From contig OX359245.1 in the NCBI GenBank assembly GCA_947179485.1, positions 477,001 through 541,000 of the forward strand: DNA of 64,000 nt, in the 5' to 3' direction. Positions 50,463 to 61,514 of the stretch are shown one piece after another. This stretch comes from Allacma fusca (Eukaryota > Arthropoda > Collembola > Symphypleona > Sminthuridae). The translations under genes were made by a program, and so were the position numbers. The first letter of the stretch is position 1. Every line of letters begins with the position of its first letter. Below the pieces are notes generated by a model. The model worked only from the letters and a program-made list of their open reading frames with translations. It was not told the DNA's origin and searched no databases.

Positions 50463-50600
50463 TTAATTAGAGTAACTGAGGAGCCTGTCTATTATTGCTA
50501 TTTTATCTGCGTCTCCTATTTTAACTGGAGCTGAAAGTAATTTATTATTATTGGTAGTTATAGAATAGTAATAGATGTTCACATGATCACTATTTATATG
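50463..50600 (-). pseudogene. Aspartic protease remnant
   Basis: The minus-strand frame has APVKIGDADKIAIID, matching the strand that leads into the catalytic D-T/S-G loop of retroviral-type proteases. Right after the aspartate codon (50487-50489) the frame shifts by two bases, so the loop is lost and a stop follows at 50463-50465. The rest of the protease is missing or merges with the deletion junction. The enzyme cannot be functional in this copy. Confidence 0.65.
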
Positions 50601-50638
50601 GGCGCGGTGGCCACGCGCTGACATCAGTTTCCCGATGG

Positions 50639-51615
50639 TTACTCGTCATCGTCACCATAACGAACTTCGCCCGTGTTTTCCTGATTAGGACCCCACGAAA
50701 TTTGTTTTTGACTTCCTTCTCGTTTCGCACGTGGCCCTTGTACCTGCCCCGTCATTCGGAAGATTTTGGTCCAGCAGTCCTTCTCATAATGCCCTCGTTT
50801 TCCACAGTAGAAACAGCGCCCGTGACTATCATCATTACCTCCGGATGTATGGTCGTTGGCGGATGATCTCTGAGCTGAAGGAAATTTTCCTGAAGGATAC
50901 TGCGGTGACTCTAACTGCTCTACCCTTTCTGCTGTTTCCTTGCTCTCCTCATTTAATTTCTCTAAAGTCTTGAGAGACAAGTCTAGTTTATCTAGAAGTA
51001 ACTGCATCTGTTTATCTATAGGGTCTTCCTTCTCAGCTACCATAGTCTCATAGGGATCGCAATGCTGGGACAAATACTTTGTATCTGCTACCGTACGCGC
51101 AGCTTCTAAGAATTCTTTAGGAGTTTTAGGCTTTTGTGGCATAATACGATCAAAGAATAAGGAGTCATTCCTTTAATTAACCGCATAACTCGTCTAGCTG
51201 GGGAGATCTTGTCTCCACCTTTATCCATTAAATTCATCATATCATAATAATAGGACTCCACAGTCTCTGTAACCTTATATTTCCTACCATTCAACTTAAT
51301 GTCTGCTACCACATCTTTAGCCAATGGTACAAATGCATCAATAAATCTACCTAATACATCGTTCCAAGTAATAGGTACCTCATCTCCCTTATCGTCTACG
51401 ACAGGGTTCTTTTGCCTTTCTGCTAAAAACGTCAAATACCACTTAAAAGCTGTTCCTGTTAAGGAGTTCGGGAAATATAACAGCTTCTGTTCATCTCCCC
51501 AGTACATACTGCTAGCTGCGATGTAAAAGTGATCTACGAAGTCTGACAAATCTGATCCATCCTCCCCAGAATACTTGGGTGGAACTATAATTAATTTTGC
51601 TGGTTTTCCTGCCAT
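50639..51615 (-). pseudogene. gag (capsid plus CCHC nucleocapsid), split by one frameshift
   Basis: Gag forms the particle that packages element RNA. The best start is the ATG at 51615-51613 (peptide start MAGKPAKLIIVPPKYSGEDG). Next come the retrotrans_gag-type signature (FVDHFYIAASSM, TGTAFKWYLTFL, WNDVLGRFIDAF, about residues 25-110) and a spacer. The CCHC zinc knuckle CFYCGKRGHYEKDC has the spacing C-2-C-4-H-4-C (about 50780-50825). The frame changes near 51140-51150, just before MPQKPKTPKEF, so one small indel splits capsid from nucleocapsid. The tail is rich in Q, N and G. Confidence 0.88.
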
Positions 51616-53341
51616 TATAATCTCTAACTGTCTATACTGTTTAAAATTGCTGTAAACTGCTTTAAATTGCAATCTAGAAACGATCCTCAAATAGGTAGCT
51701 CTATTCTCAAATCTACAGTATCCGAAAAACAAGATACCGCTAAATATTATAAGTCCTAACAGCAGAATCACAAATTTCCAAAATAATTTACAAGTTTTAT
51801 AATAAATTCCCACTTACTTTGTCTTTAGAATGAGAACCTAATGTAAACCGTCTCAACCAAATGGATAAAACTAGTTCTATACTGGAAATACTAAAGGAAT
51901 TATACCAGTTCGGATTCTCCTTATATTCCAATATATTAACACAAGATCTCGCATACGTTTGAAAATATATGTCCCTAGTTACTGGTGATATTACTGAAAT
52001 AGTTTACCCGAGTACAATAATTAATCCCTAACTGTAAAAGTGTTTGTTCAACTTTCATACAACAAGAACCTATTATTTATCTCTGACTAATCCTGATTTT
52101 ATGTAAGAGCTCAATAGTTAAATAATCAATGCAAAAGAGTTTATTCACCTTTGATACCTAATTCCAACTATTGTCTCCTGGATCTGTCAACTATAAAGTC
52201 TTTCCCTAATAAAATTACCTACTTACTGAAATTCATTATTTAATTATTTTGCCCCCCGTTAATTCTTATCTTTTGTTTTGCTCCTACCATTCAAATATTA
52301 TTTTCGAAACCCTTATCTTCCTTTTACTGATGCTAGTTTCCGATGAAAACTTTGCCTAACAACTAGATAATAAAATCCCTCTGTAGTGATTAGTTACCTA
52401 GATTTCAAATACGAAGGTTAGTTCAATTTTCTGGTATGTTAAACCTAAACGTTTAGGGTGTTGGAATAAGGATATCACACCTTTGACAACTTGGCTTATG
52501 CAAGCATATACTCAATAATGGAATATGTATTATTCCCGCGGCTAATAAAAAAGGAGCCCCAGCGTTTTGTTTGGAGAACGCTTCTCCGCACTCAGAAAAT
52601 GACTACCAAATCTAAAATTCCACCGTCAGAAAATACCATGACCATAAAGGCTAGTCTGAGTGTGATACTGTTAGGTAATTGGAAAGGTTTATATATTTAT
52701 ATGTACCCTCTAAAATTTTACTCTTTTTTTTAACTATAATTCATTTTCTAAATACCCAAAAAAAATGTTTCAAATTCTAAATCCCTATTCAAAAGTTAAC
52801 CGGAAAATTTTCAAACCGTATGTTGTCTTGATCAGCAATCAGCAGTCCGTTCTATCGGCCAAATGGTCAACGACCCCGGATGGGTACCGTTGTGAGGATC
52901 TCCAGTCACCGTTGTCAACGACCCTGGATAGGTACCGTTGTGTGGATCGTCAGACTATCACTTCCTAGCTTCTATTCTCGATTTATTTGAATTTATTTAT
53001 TCAGCAAAATAAATCTCCTTTATTTACTTGACTTTCTCAATTTAATCTCAATTTATTTGTTCATTCTTCCAAATAAATTCCTTTTATTCCCTAAATAAAC
53101 TATCCCTATTTTCAAATAAATTTTCCTCCGACTCTTGGACTCTCCCTCCACTCTTAAAAGTGTACGTTCCCTACTCAACTCGGCTTTCTCTCGCTTAGAC
53201 TTTGGTATGGTATTCTAGGATAAATTGTCAATTCTCTTTTTTAAAACTCTGTTTTCTTCCTATTTCCAACTAACCAAGAATATTTAAGATACTTTGTAAT
53301 TAAATACTTCGACGTAACTAGAATATCTCAGAGTAGCAGAA
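51616..53341 (-). other. Untranslated leader of the Gypsy-like element
   Basis: About 1.7 kb between the primer-binding site and gag carries no intact gene. At 52860-52960 a 48-bp unit with GGTACCGTTGTG and CAACGACCC is repeated imperfectly. A strong splice-donor-like GTAAGT (minus, 51817-51812) lies about 200 bp before the gag ATG. In-frame with gag, 51616-51813 encodes a hydrophobic segment (FVILLLGLIIFSGILFFG) but has no ATG. Confidence 0.5.
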
Positions 53342-53359
53342 TACCCCGCACCCCCACCA
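53342..53359 (-). promoter_or_regulatory. Primer-binding site of the Gypsy-like element
   Basis: Four bases inside the 5' LTR the minus strand reads TGGTGGGGGTGCGGGGTA. Its complement ends in CACCCCCACCA, tRNA-like with a terminal CCA. I cannot say which host tRNA it pairs with. Confidence 0.7.
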
Positions 53360-55805
53360 AATTTGTTAGGGGTCTGAGTTGAGTGGAAATAACGTACTAT
53401 AAATTTCCTCAAGTTTACTTTTGGTTCCTCAAATGTTGAAGAGATTTTATTTAACTTTAGACAAATACAAAAATGGAACTTAATAATATCTTTGTTTGAT
53501 TTTCTAAAATATAAGTTAACACTAAGATTTAATTCTGATTATAAATATTGATTCAAAGAAGACCTTCTCTAAATCTAAATACAAAGTTAATAAAGTTATA
53601 AAAGTTCAAGTTTAATTCCTATTTCGAGTTATCAAAGGGTTACCCGAAATTCCTATCAAACTTCTAAATGTTTTCTCAAAATTTCTCGAAATACAATCCA
53701 CCAGCCCGAAGAGCTGTGGTAAAATCCTTCCTCTTCTGAGAGTAAAGGCTATCTTTCAGAAAAAACTACTCGATTCTGAGAGCAAGAGTATTTTTGATAA
53801 AATGGGAGTAAAAAGGGAGAGAACCGAAACCCGAGTGCTATACGAAGAGAGAGAGAGTCCAAGAGGACAGCGTTTCGGATCGGCGTGTTCAGATCGACTG
53901 TGAATCTGTAAGATTTTCCTGGGGTATTTATACTCGGCCGCAACCGTACTCTCAAAATCCGAAGTCAATTGAATAGATTTTTACGACCTGACCATCTGGC
54001 CGAAACCAAGTTCCAACCCCGCCAGCCTGGCGCCGGTTCGAGCTTGCTTTACATTTAAACACATGACAATACATACGTAGGCAATATCAGTTTCAATTAC
54101 TTTCTTAATCTTAGGTCTTATCGTAACTTATTTTTATTACGATCGTAAAGATCGAGACCATTGTCCGAGACAGATCCGGTTACTTAGAAAGGAGTTTTTA
54201 GATTCTCCCGGGGAAAACGTCTTACACTCTAAAATACAATGGATTTAAGCTTATTACGCGCTAATAACTTATATATATATACGTCCTACGCATGGAGAGA
54301 TTTCCCTCCTCTTCTCATCCGCTCGGACTGAGAGGAGCCAAAGGGTAATTTCTACACACACAGAGGAGGACTTTTCCAACTCTGGAGATTTTTATTAAAA
54401 CCAACGGTCAGCAAGTTTATTCGCGTGCTATTCACGTGTGAACATTCCTACGTTCATTCTAACATCCTATTCTCATTACTACCATTACATAAAATCTTAC
54501 GTTATTATGTACTGTTAAGCTCTAATTGGACTTATACCTTAAAGGAGTGTAGCTCTAATAGTTAAATAATAAAGTGGGAGAATATTAAGAGAGTATTGCC
54601 AATTATAGAGATATTTATTCAGTGTACAAAAAGAATGAGAGGAAGAGTGAGAGCTAGAGAAGGAGAGTGGAGTGGAGTGGAGTCCAGCAGAGTAACAGTA
54701 AAGTTACCAAGGGTTAGACCCGAGCCAGACTCCCCGAGTGTGTGAAGGAGCTGGGTTTATATACTGTAGGGTTGGCTGTAAAACAGGAATTATCCAGTTC
54801 AAACTGGTTTTGTTTCCGTTACATTTACATTGTTACTTTTGTTCAGAGTTAATACCAATCAGACTACAGAGTCCAAGCTTCTTAGATGAAGCATCCTTTT
54901 TTAACCAATAGTTGAGCATGATACAATAGACAATAAGATTCTCTTTTCTTTACAAATGTAAGTAATATTCCTTACGTGTTACAGTTAACAGTAAGAGGCT
55001 TCATTGCTACTCTTTACATACAATGTAATATATTTTCTTAAAGTACAAGTATGGCTTAACATTCATTGGATTAGGGGAAATGATGACCTCATCGTTGGAA
55101 AAATATAAAATGTGGAATTAAATACACTGTAAAAATTTTGAGTCCGAATTGAATTTTCAATAACACAATAAAATTCTTTAGAATGACATAAAATATTGGA
55201 ACACAGAATACATGACTTTCTCATAAAAATGACACTTTTTACGTATATTTCACCTTACTTAAAGATTTTTCGTCCTCGAAAATTAAAATCATAATTACGC
55301 TAGCGTGAGACACTGTAAAACTCACTGGAATGATAACATTGTCGTGGAAATGTTTGTCGCAAAAATTGTTGGAAAATGGAGACACTGCATTTCGTAGAGT
55401 AGACTTCAAAATAAAATGTAGATTAACCGTGACGTTCAAATAATAATTAGACAAACCGGGTGAAGCGAAGAATTCATTGGGTAGTTTCTCTGTACTGGAA
55501 ACGTTTCTGTAGTAACGTCGTTAATGGAAGAGGCATGAGGCGTGTCTTGTCGCTATTTTGAAAACCAGGGCGTGCATGGAGCGCGGTGAGTGAAGTCCGT
55601 AAATTGTCGTTGAGCAGGTCAATATTGGGCTGGTGACTTGGCTAGGGTCATCATTGGAGTTTCGTCTGCAATGGGCAGAAGTTTTGCGATGGGAAATCAC
55701 GGGTAGAGTGATCAATTCTCTCAGTAATTTCAAACGGTAATCCGGGTGTCGGCAAAATTGTTGGTTGACTCGTCTGGGCATTTTGAGAATGTCTTAAAAA
55801 TTTTG

Positions 55806-56400
55806 AGCAGGGCCTCCGGCAGAGGCGGACGCCACAAAAATATTTTGTATAAATAGTTTGGATAGTAAGAAATAAGGAAGAAAGATAGGAACAAATTGTC
55901 GGTCGAAATAAAGATTTAATTAAATGAAAAACTGTGTGACCAAAATATTTTAGATTTTGTAGGAGCCTATTTCAGAATATGATTCCTAGTAAATTTATAC
56001 ATATGCTGTAAAATTTTTATCGATCTAGCTCTACTTCTTGGGGTAAAATGAATTTTTGTAGGGAAAATTTTTGACAGTGCCTCCGGCAGAGGCTGACGCC
56101 ACGAAAAAAATTTCTATAGTAGAATATAGTATAGTTGTATAGTGTAAGAACAAAGGAAAAGTGTAGGTACGTAATAATGTATTCGTTCGTTAAAAGTACA
56201 GGGAAAAAAGTTTTTGGAAAAATTTGACCAAAATTTTTTCGAATTTTCAGGAGCTGATTTTAAAATTAAATTACCCGTAAATTTTTATCTAATCTGTGAA
56301 ATTTTCAGAGATCTAGCTTTATTTGTTGGGGTAAAATGAGGATTGTTTAAAACATTTGGGTAGAGCCTCCGGCAGAGGCTTACGCCACAAAAATATTTAG
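55806..56400 (-). repeat. Tandem repeats with a conserved hairpin inside the nested LTR element
   Basis: GCCTCCGGCAGAGGC occurs exactly at 55812-55826, 56079-56093 and 56365-56379, each followed by ACGCCAC(A/G)AAAA after two variable bases. The 15-mer folds as GCCTC-loop-GAGGC. The surrounding 267-286-bp units are related (CTTGGGGTAAAATGA, TCTAGCT words) but much more diverged than the hairpin. The contrast suggests the hairpin is kept by selection. Confidence 0.85.
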
Positions 56401-56480
56401 GAATAGATTTAGACGGGAGCAAACTCGAGGAGAGGTCAGGAATCGTCTTTACCTGAATTAACAAATTCAGAGTAAAGAGA

Positions 56481-56498
56481 ACCGCGCACCGTTCACCA
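56481..56498 (-). promoter_or_regulatory. Primer-binding-site candidate of the nested element
   Basis: Immediately next to the right LTR, the minus strand reads TGGTGAACGGTGCGCGGT. The leading TGG pairs with a tRNA CCA end and the position (0 bp from the LTR) is normal. The tRNA was not identified. Confidence 0.6.
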
Positions 56499-57090
56499 TG
56501 TTAAGGTCTAATTGGACTTATACCTTAAAGGAGTGTAGCTCTAATAGTTAAATAATAAAGTGGGAGAATATTAAGAGAGTATTGCCAATTATAGAGATAT
56601 TTATTCAGTGTACAAAAAGAATGAGAGGAAGAGTGAGAGCTAGAGAAGGAGAGTGGAGTGGAGTGGAGTCCAGCAGAGTAACAGTAAAGTTACCAAGGGT
56701 TAGACCCGAGCCAGACTCCCCGAGTGTGTGAAGGAGCTGGGTTTATATACTGTAGGGTTGGCTGTAAAACAGGAATTATCCAGTTCAAACTGGTTTTGTT
56801 TCCGTTACATTTACATTGTTACTTTTGTTCAGAGTTAATACCAATCAGACTACAGAGTCCAAGCTTCTTAGATGAAGCATCCTTTTTTAACCAATAGTTG
56901 AGCATGATACAATAGACAATCAGATTCTCTTTTCTTTACAAATGTAAGTAATATTCCTTACGTGTTACAGTTAACAGTAAGAGGCTTCATTGCTACTCTT
57001 TACATACAATGTAATATATTTTCTTAAAGTACAAGTATGGCTTAACAGTACGTACCAAATACTTATTTCTACGCTAAAAAGAGCGTATCA

Positions 57091-57094
57091 TGAG
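57091..57094. repeat. Target-site duplication TGAG (right) of the Gypsy element
   Basis: This is the same four bases as at 44930-44933, directly after the LTR end GCGTATCA. Confidence 0.88.
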
Positions 57095-58360
57095 AATGTC
57101 GAAAAAAATTTGTTTCTTGTAGAAAATGTTTTAAGCAATTTTTTAAAACTTCTACGGGCTTTCTGAGCTACGTTGAGAAAATTATTGACAGGAGTGGTAA
57201 ACATACAAAGCAAGTTTGACGACATTGATGCAAGAGCGAACGTTACAAAGAAGTGGAAAGAACAACTGTAAACATAAAAATTTTTATGGCGAATTTCATA
57301 AATAAGTAACAATAATCCCGGATAATTTTTTGAAAAGTTGTGTCTCCAGCAAATTTTATACGATTCATTTTTGCTTAACCTGAATTCCTGAAGTTACAAA
57401 TAACGGCGTCAGAAACTAAAAACTTTATAAACTAAAAGTTTTATTAAAACCCCCACTCTCCTGACCCAGATAGACTTTACAGAGTAGATGTAATGGTGAT
57501 GAAGCTTAATTTTTTAAATAAATTTACTGTTTTATTTCATGCTGGTTTTATAATTATTACATACAGGTTGAGATAACTTAGAGGGGAAAAATGCATTCAG
57601 TGGCGTGAAAACACAAACATTTAAAAACGCTCGTAACACATAAAAGCTAGCTGACTTTGTAAACAAAATGTGCAACTCCCTTCTAAATTTGTATAATTAT
57701 TTATAAAGTAAACTTTGAATTCAAAATTTTAGACAATTTATTTAGCAGGAACACCAAAAAATATCTGCAGAGCAAAAATATATGATTGAAAATTTTTATA
57801 GAAATTCTATAAATAAGTAATAATATTCCCAGACAAGTTTTTTTGAAAAGCTGTGACTGCAACAAAGTTTATTTTTCATTTTTGTTTAATGTCAATTCTC
57901 GAAATCGTAAATAACGGTCTTAGAAGCGAAAAAAGTGAGGCAAAGTTTTGTTACTCTCCTGACCCAGCTATGCTTTACAGAGTATGTAATATTTCAGACA
58001 CAACATATCCAATGGTGCTGGGGACTTCCCCCCCCCCCGAAGATGGCTTTGAAGGCATCACAATAATTGGATATTTATATGCGTATATTAAATCTGGAAA
58101 TTACGATTCTGTTCCAAATACTTTCAAATGGAGAAGTTCCCCAGTTTTCACCAATTTGCAGCTAAATGTCTTAACTTATAATCAGTCCTAGAAAACATTT
58201 CAAGTGGCGTGAATGCTATAAATTTAAAACATATTGCCAGATTTAATATTCCACATTTTGTATTATTTTATTAATTTGTAATTTAATTATATAGTAAAAC
58301 CTTTATCCAATATTTACATAATTGCTCATTTTTATTCTGCATTGCTGGTAGAAGTTGAGT
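57095..58360. repeat. Non-coding stretch with internal duplicated repeat pieces
   Basis: The segments 57300-57500 and 57780-57990 resemble each other (TTTTTTGAAAAG(T/C)TGTG, CTCTCCTGACCCAG, CTTTACAGAGTA) and resemble about 63840-63950. The interval 57580-57790 resembles 42740-42970. A plus-strand frame at 57853-58191 reads through this repeat and through a long C run at 58029-58039, so I do not call it a gene. Confidence 0.5.
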
Positions 58361-58368
58361 CTTCAAAT

Positions 58369-59348
58369 TAGAGCTTCCTTCGGGTTTCCGAAATCCCGAA
58401 GTTCCGTGTTCGGAAACGGAACGGAACAATTTCGGAACATTCTTTTTGATTCCGTCATTGAATCGGGGAAAACCGGAACATGAGCACTTGTACCGATAAT
58501 ATCGGGACCGGGACGGTTCAGAGCATCGGTACGAAAAATGTCCCATATAATTTATTTCACCGGAAAGCGGAATTGTTCTGTTCCGTTCCGAACCGATCCC
58601 GGTACAATTTCTGAAGTGTCGCGTCATCGTTCAACTAGAATGGAAACACATTTCTTATCGCTCTGGCTTGTAAGCAGTTTTTTTCCAAAATAACGAAATT
58701 GGATGAACACAGTTAGATTTAATTTACGCAAATGCTTATATGTAATGCGAGTATCGTTTTCCATGAAAATCAACAGAATAACTAATTTTGTTTAATAAAC
58801 ATGGGCATGGGCGATTTTTCTTGAAATAAAAATTCTGAAATCGAAATTATTAGCAGCAATGAAGCAAGCTTGCAGGAAAATAACATTGTTAGGCCATTGA
58901 AGTCCACACGCTACACACATTTATTGCTAAAAAATAATTAATAATAATTTTATAATACTGCACAGTAGTTGTTTTTATGTGGCCTAATTATTATTAAATA
59001 TTATTTTATATAATTAAATAATAGCATTCCCTAGCATCCAATCTATTAAAAGTATATCATGTATATTAAGTTTTCAGTAATTTGTACACGCGTTTCATGT
59101 ATATGTTGTGAAAAATTCCGGGATATTTCGGAACGGAACGGGTTCGGAACGGAAAAACTAGCATAATACGGAACGGAACACAACCTGTAACGGAAAAAAT
59201 ACTTGACTCCTTTGTTCCGAACGGTGTCAGTTCAAATGTTCCGATGTCCCGACAGCCGGAACGGAACCGGGAACAATATTATTTGCAGGTTTCGGAACGG
59301 AACGGAATTTCGTACGGAACAAAAATGTTGAACACGTTGGAAGCTCTA
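58369..59348. mobile_element. hAT-type MITE with GGAACGGAAC words, copy 2 (980 bp)
   Basis: Ends TAGAGCTTCC...GGAAGCTCTA are the same as at 29394-30379, and the sequence is nearly identical throughout, with a few substitutions and small deletions. The 8-bp duplication CTTCAAAT is exact at 58361-58368 and 59349-59356 and differs from that of copy 1, proving independent insertion. No transposase is present. Confidence 0.94.
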
Positions 59349-59356
59349 CTTCAAAT

Positions 59357-60273
59357 ATTTCTTTTACATGGCTTGGTGCATATGAAATGTTACCCTTCGT
59401 AGTACAGTTATACAATTTTTAAAATATGCCTGTCGTTGTCACTTCCTCAAGTAGAATCTTCTTTGAAAGGAAAATGTTCCAGGGATTGTGAAAGCTGATT
59501 TAAATATATTTCAAGGTATATGTTCCTTTAATCTGGAAGTACTTTTGAAAATACATTTTTAGAGTTAACAGGAGCTCCACCATGCGTATACACCTTCTAA
59601 GTATTTGTATGCACATTTCGTTATGCAGACCAGGTCATTCAACAACAGCTGGAATTATTTCAAACATGCTGACAGTGGCGTCATAGTCGTAAATATTTGC
59701 TAACAAAAAAATCAGTGCTTATGTTTGTATCAGATTCAATGAGCATAATCTCCAGGCGGAAAATCAAGGATATGGCGCTGTAAAATTATGTGTAAACTTT
59801 GCTGTCAAAATCTTGTTTTTATTATAGTGAATTTTCTGTATAGTGTTTTATTTTAAATATCAGTCACTTTATATTGGATCAGTTAAGTTTTTCCTCGTGT
59901 TACGTTTACATTAAATGGTAATAGGATATAATGGCATCTCCAAATAATTATTTTAACTAAATTTAAACTTTTAAAATCCATTCACTAACCTTGTTTTTTT
60001 ATCTTGTCGCCCTCAAAATTGATTCAAAAAATTAAGATATATTAGTATGGTCGCTAGTTAGGTTAAAGTAGTTAAGTTACTATAATAAGTAATGTTGTAA
60101 TGGCATGTTCACGAATTTACATATACATTGCATTCTCCGCAGTAGCGGTTTCCTACAGAAAATATTTCTCTTCATATTATAGTACATGATCACACATGTG
60201 CATATGTGACTTCTGCTCTGATTGCCAGGATATGAAGGAAATATTTTAAAGGAATCTAAAATAGGGGGAGTGC
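59357..60273. other. AT-rich stretch without a recognised feature
   Basis: No coding, RNA or repeat signal that I can support. Confidence 0.4.
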
Positions 60274-60281
60274 CCTGTATC

Positions 60282-61468
60282 TAGGGTATGTCGATTGAAA
60301 ATGCCCTGCAGTATTTGCCCGCCCAGCTGAAAATGCCCAAAATGCCTGCCCACAAGACCAAAAACTGGGCATGTGGGCAGCTTTTGAAAATGCCCTGATT
60401 TTGGGCATTTTGGGCAGGGCAAGTTGGGCATTTTCATGGCACCAAAATTGGGTTACTAGCATACTTGTATTCAGAATATCCCTCCAAATGCATGAAAGCC
60501 CAGCCAAGGGTAAGTTACAAATGTGAATGTCTGGTTATTCGCTTCTTCGCGCATATTTTAATGGCAAAAACAGTCAAATCAATTTAATTTTATTGACATG
60601 AGGTGATATCATTTATTTATTCTACGAAAATAAATTTCTGCGTAAACAATAATATGAAATAAATTTTCATATGCGTTACTGACGGGCGGGCAGAAGTACT
60701 ATTTTCTTTTGAAGTACGAACTCCTAAAGTAAAAATCTGATGGTAATGGATCAGTCAAAATTTAAATGGGTGATGTAGCTGAATTTTATACTCCTTTTAT
60801 TCTACATCACTATTGTCTGCAGTTTGCAACGATCAGCCAAAAATGGCTCGAGTAGAAACCAATATACATCCTCCATACTGGTCCCCCAAATATTGTTGTT
60901 TGTAGTTTTATAGTGTATAAAGCAATTACCGTATGGGTTCAAATTTTAACCGAAAAGACATTTCTGATCACAGTAATATACATACATGCATAGGGGTATG
61001 TGAATATTCCCAGGATGGTGGAGGTTCATTTTACATCGTCTGCAGTTTGGAAAAATAGTTCCTAGAATATTTTAATTTATAGCCGTATCGTGTACTGTAC
61101 AGGTGTTTCACAAATTGTAATGTTCAATATGACCTATGATATCCAAACGTATTTCATCACCGGTTGAACTAACTTCGTCAAAATAATGACATACAGAATA
61201 AAATTTTCAAGATAATTTCGAACGCTTTTTCTCCAAAATTACAAAGAAATTTTCAAATTCATTGTCAAATTGTATAGATTGTTCTATTATATTCCACGAT
61301 TCTGCCCAAAATGCCCAATTTGCCCTCGATGAAAATGCCCAAAATGCCCTTGCCCAATATGCCCTATTATGCCGCCCTCGCCCTGAAATGAAAATGCCCA
61401 AAATGCCCTGGCATTTTGGGCGGGCGAGTTGCCCAAAATGCCGGGCATTTTCAAATCGACATACCCTA
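60282..61468. mobile_element. hAT-type element with GAAAATGCCC words, 1187 bp
   Basis: It starts TAGGGTATGTCGATTGAAAA and ends inversely with AAATCGACATACCCTA. The 8-bp duplication CCTGTATC is exact at 60274-60281 and 61469-61476. Words GAAAATGCCC, CAAAATGCCC and TTTTGGGCA fill about 200 bp at each end; the centre (60500-61290) is AT-rich and non-coding. Open frames over both ends are by-products of the words. Confidence 0.93.
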
Positions 61469-61514
61469 CCTGTATCAACCAAAACCATACACATGAGTTC
61501 AGGGATCATGATCA

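Larger units (their letters stand above)
54513..57047 (-). mobile_element. Nested non-autonomous LTR element (2535 bp)
   Basis: Two 549-bp LTRs (54513-55061, 56499-57047; TGTTAAG...CTTAACA) flank a 1437-bp interior. A 4-bp duplication GTAC lies at 54509-54512 and 57048-57051. By eye the LTRs differ at only two positions. On the minus strand each LTR has TATATAAA (54756-54763; 56742-56749) and AATAAA. The minus strand beside the right LTR reads TGGTGAACGGTGCGCGG, a primer-binding-site-like sequence, so it also faces minus. The interior has no gag or pol frame, so it must have used proteins of another element. Confidence 0.92.
44934..57090 (-). mobile_element. Ty3/Gypsy-like LTR retrotransposon, minus strand, with nested insertion
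   Basis: The element is bounded by 1188-bp LTRs (44934-46121 and 53364-57090, the latter split by another element) and by TGAG duplications. On the minus strand it reads 5' LTR, primer-binding site (53342-53359), gag (about 51615-50639), protease remnant, integrase (50157-48840), third ORF (48840-47848), degenerate tail, polypurine tract (46122-46137), 3' LTR. The CCHC knuckle, the ALSRLPL motif that normally follows RNase H, and the HHCC plus D,D,E integrase place it with Ty3/Gypsy. Reverse transcriptase and RNase H are absent. By eye the LTRs differ at about five positions plus two 2-bp length changes in simple repeats, so insertion was recent. Confidence 0.92.
53364..57090 (-). repeat. 5' LTR of the Gypsy-like element, split by a nested LTR element
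   Basis: The LTR parts are 53364-54512 and 57052-57090; together they make 1188 bp, the same as the other LTR. The split occurs in TATGTACGTA, 43 bp before the plus-strand end of the LTR, which is the U3 start in element orientation. Since U3 is interrupted near its very beginning, the TATA box and start region remain intact. Confidence 0.92.

Noticed and set aside
55521..55781. Minus-strand frame of 86 codons in the nested LTR element
   Set aside because: No gag or pol motif and no supporting context; considered chance.
57853..58191. Plus-strand frame of 112 codons
   Set aside because: Lies in a dispersed repeat whose related copies do not keep the frame, and passes through a long C run; no domain recognised.
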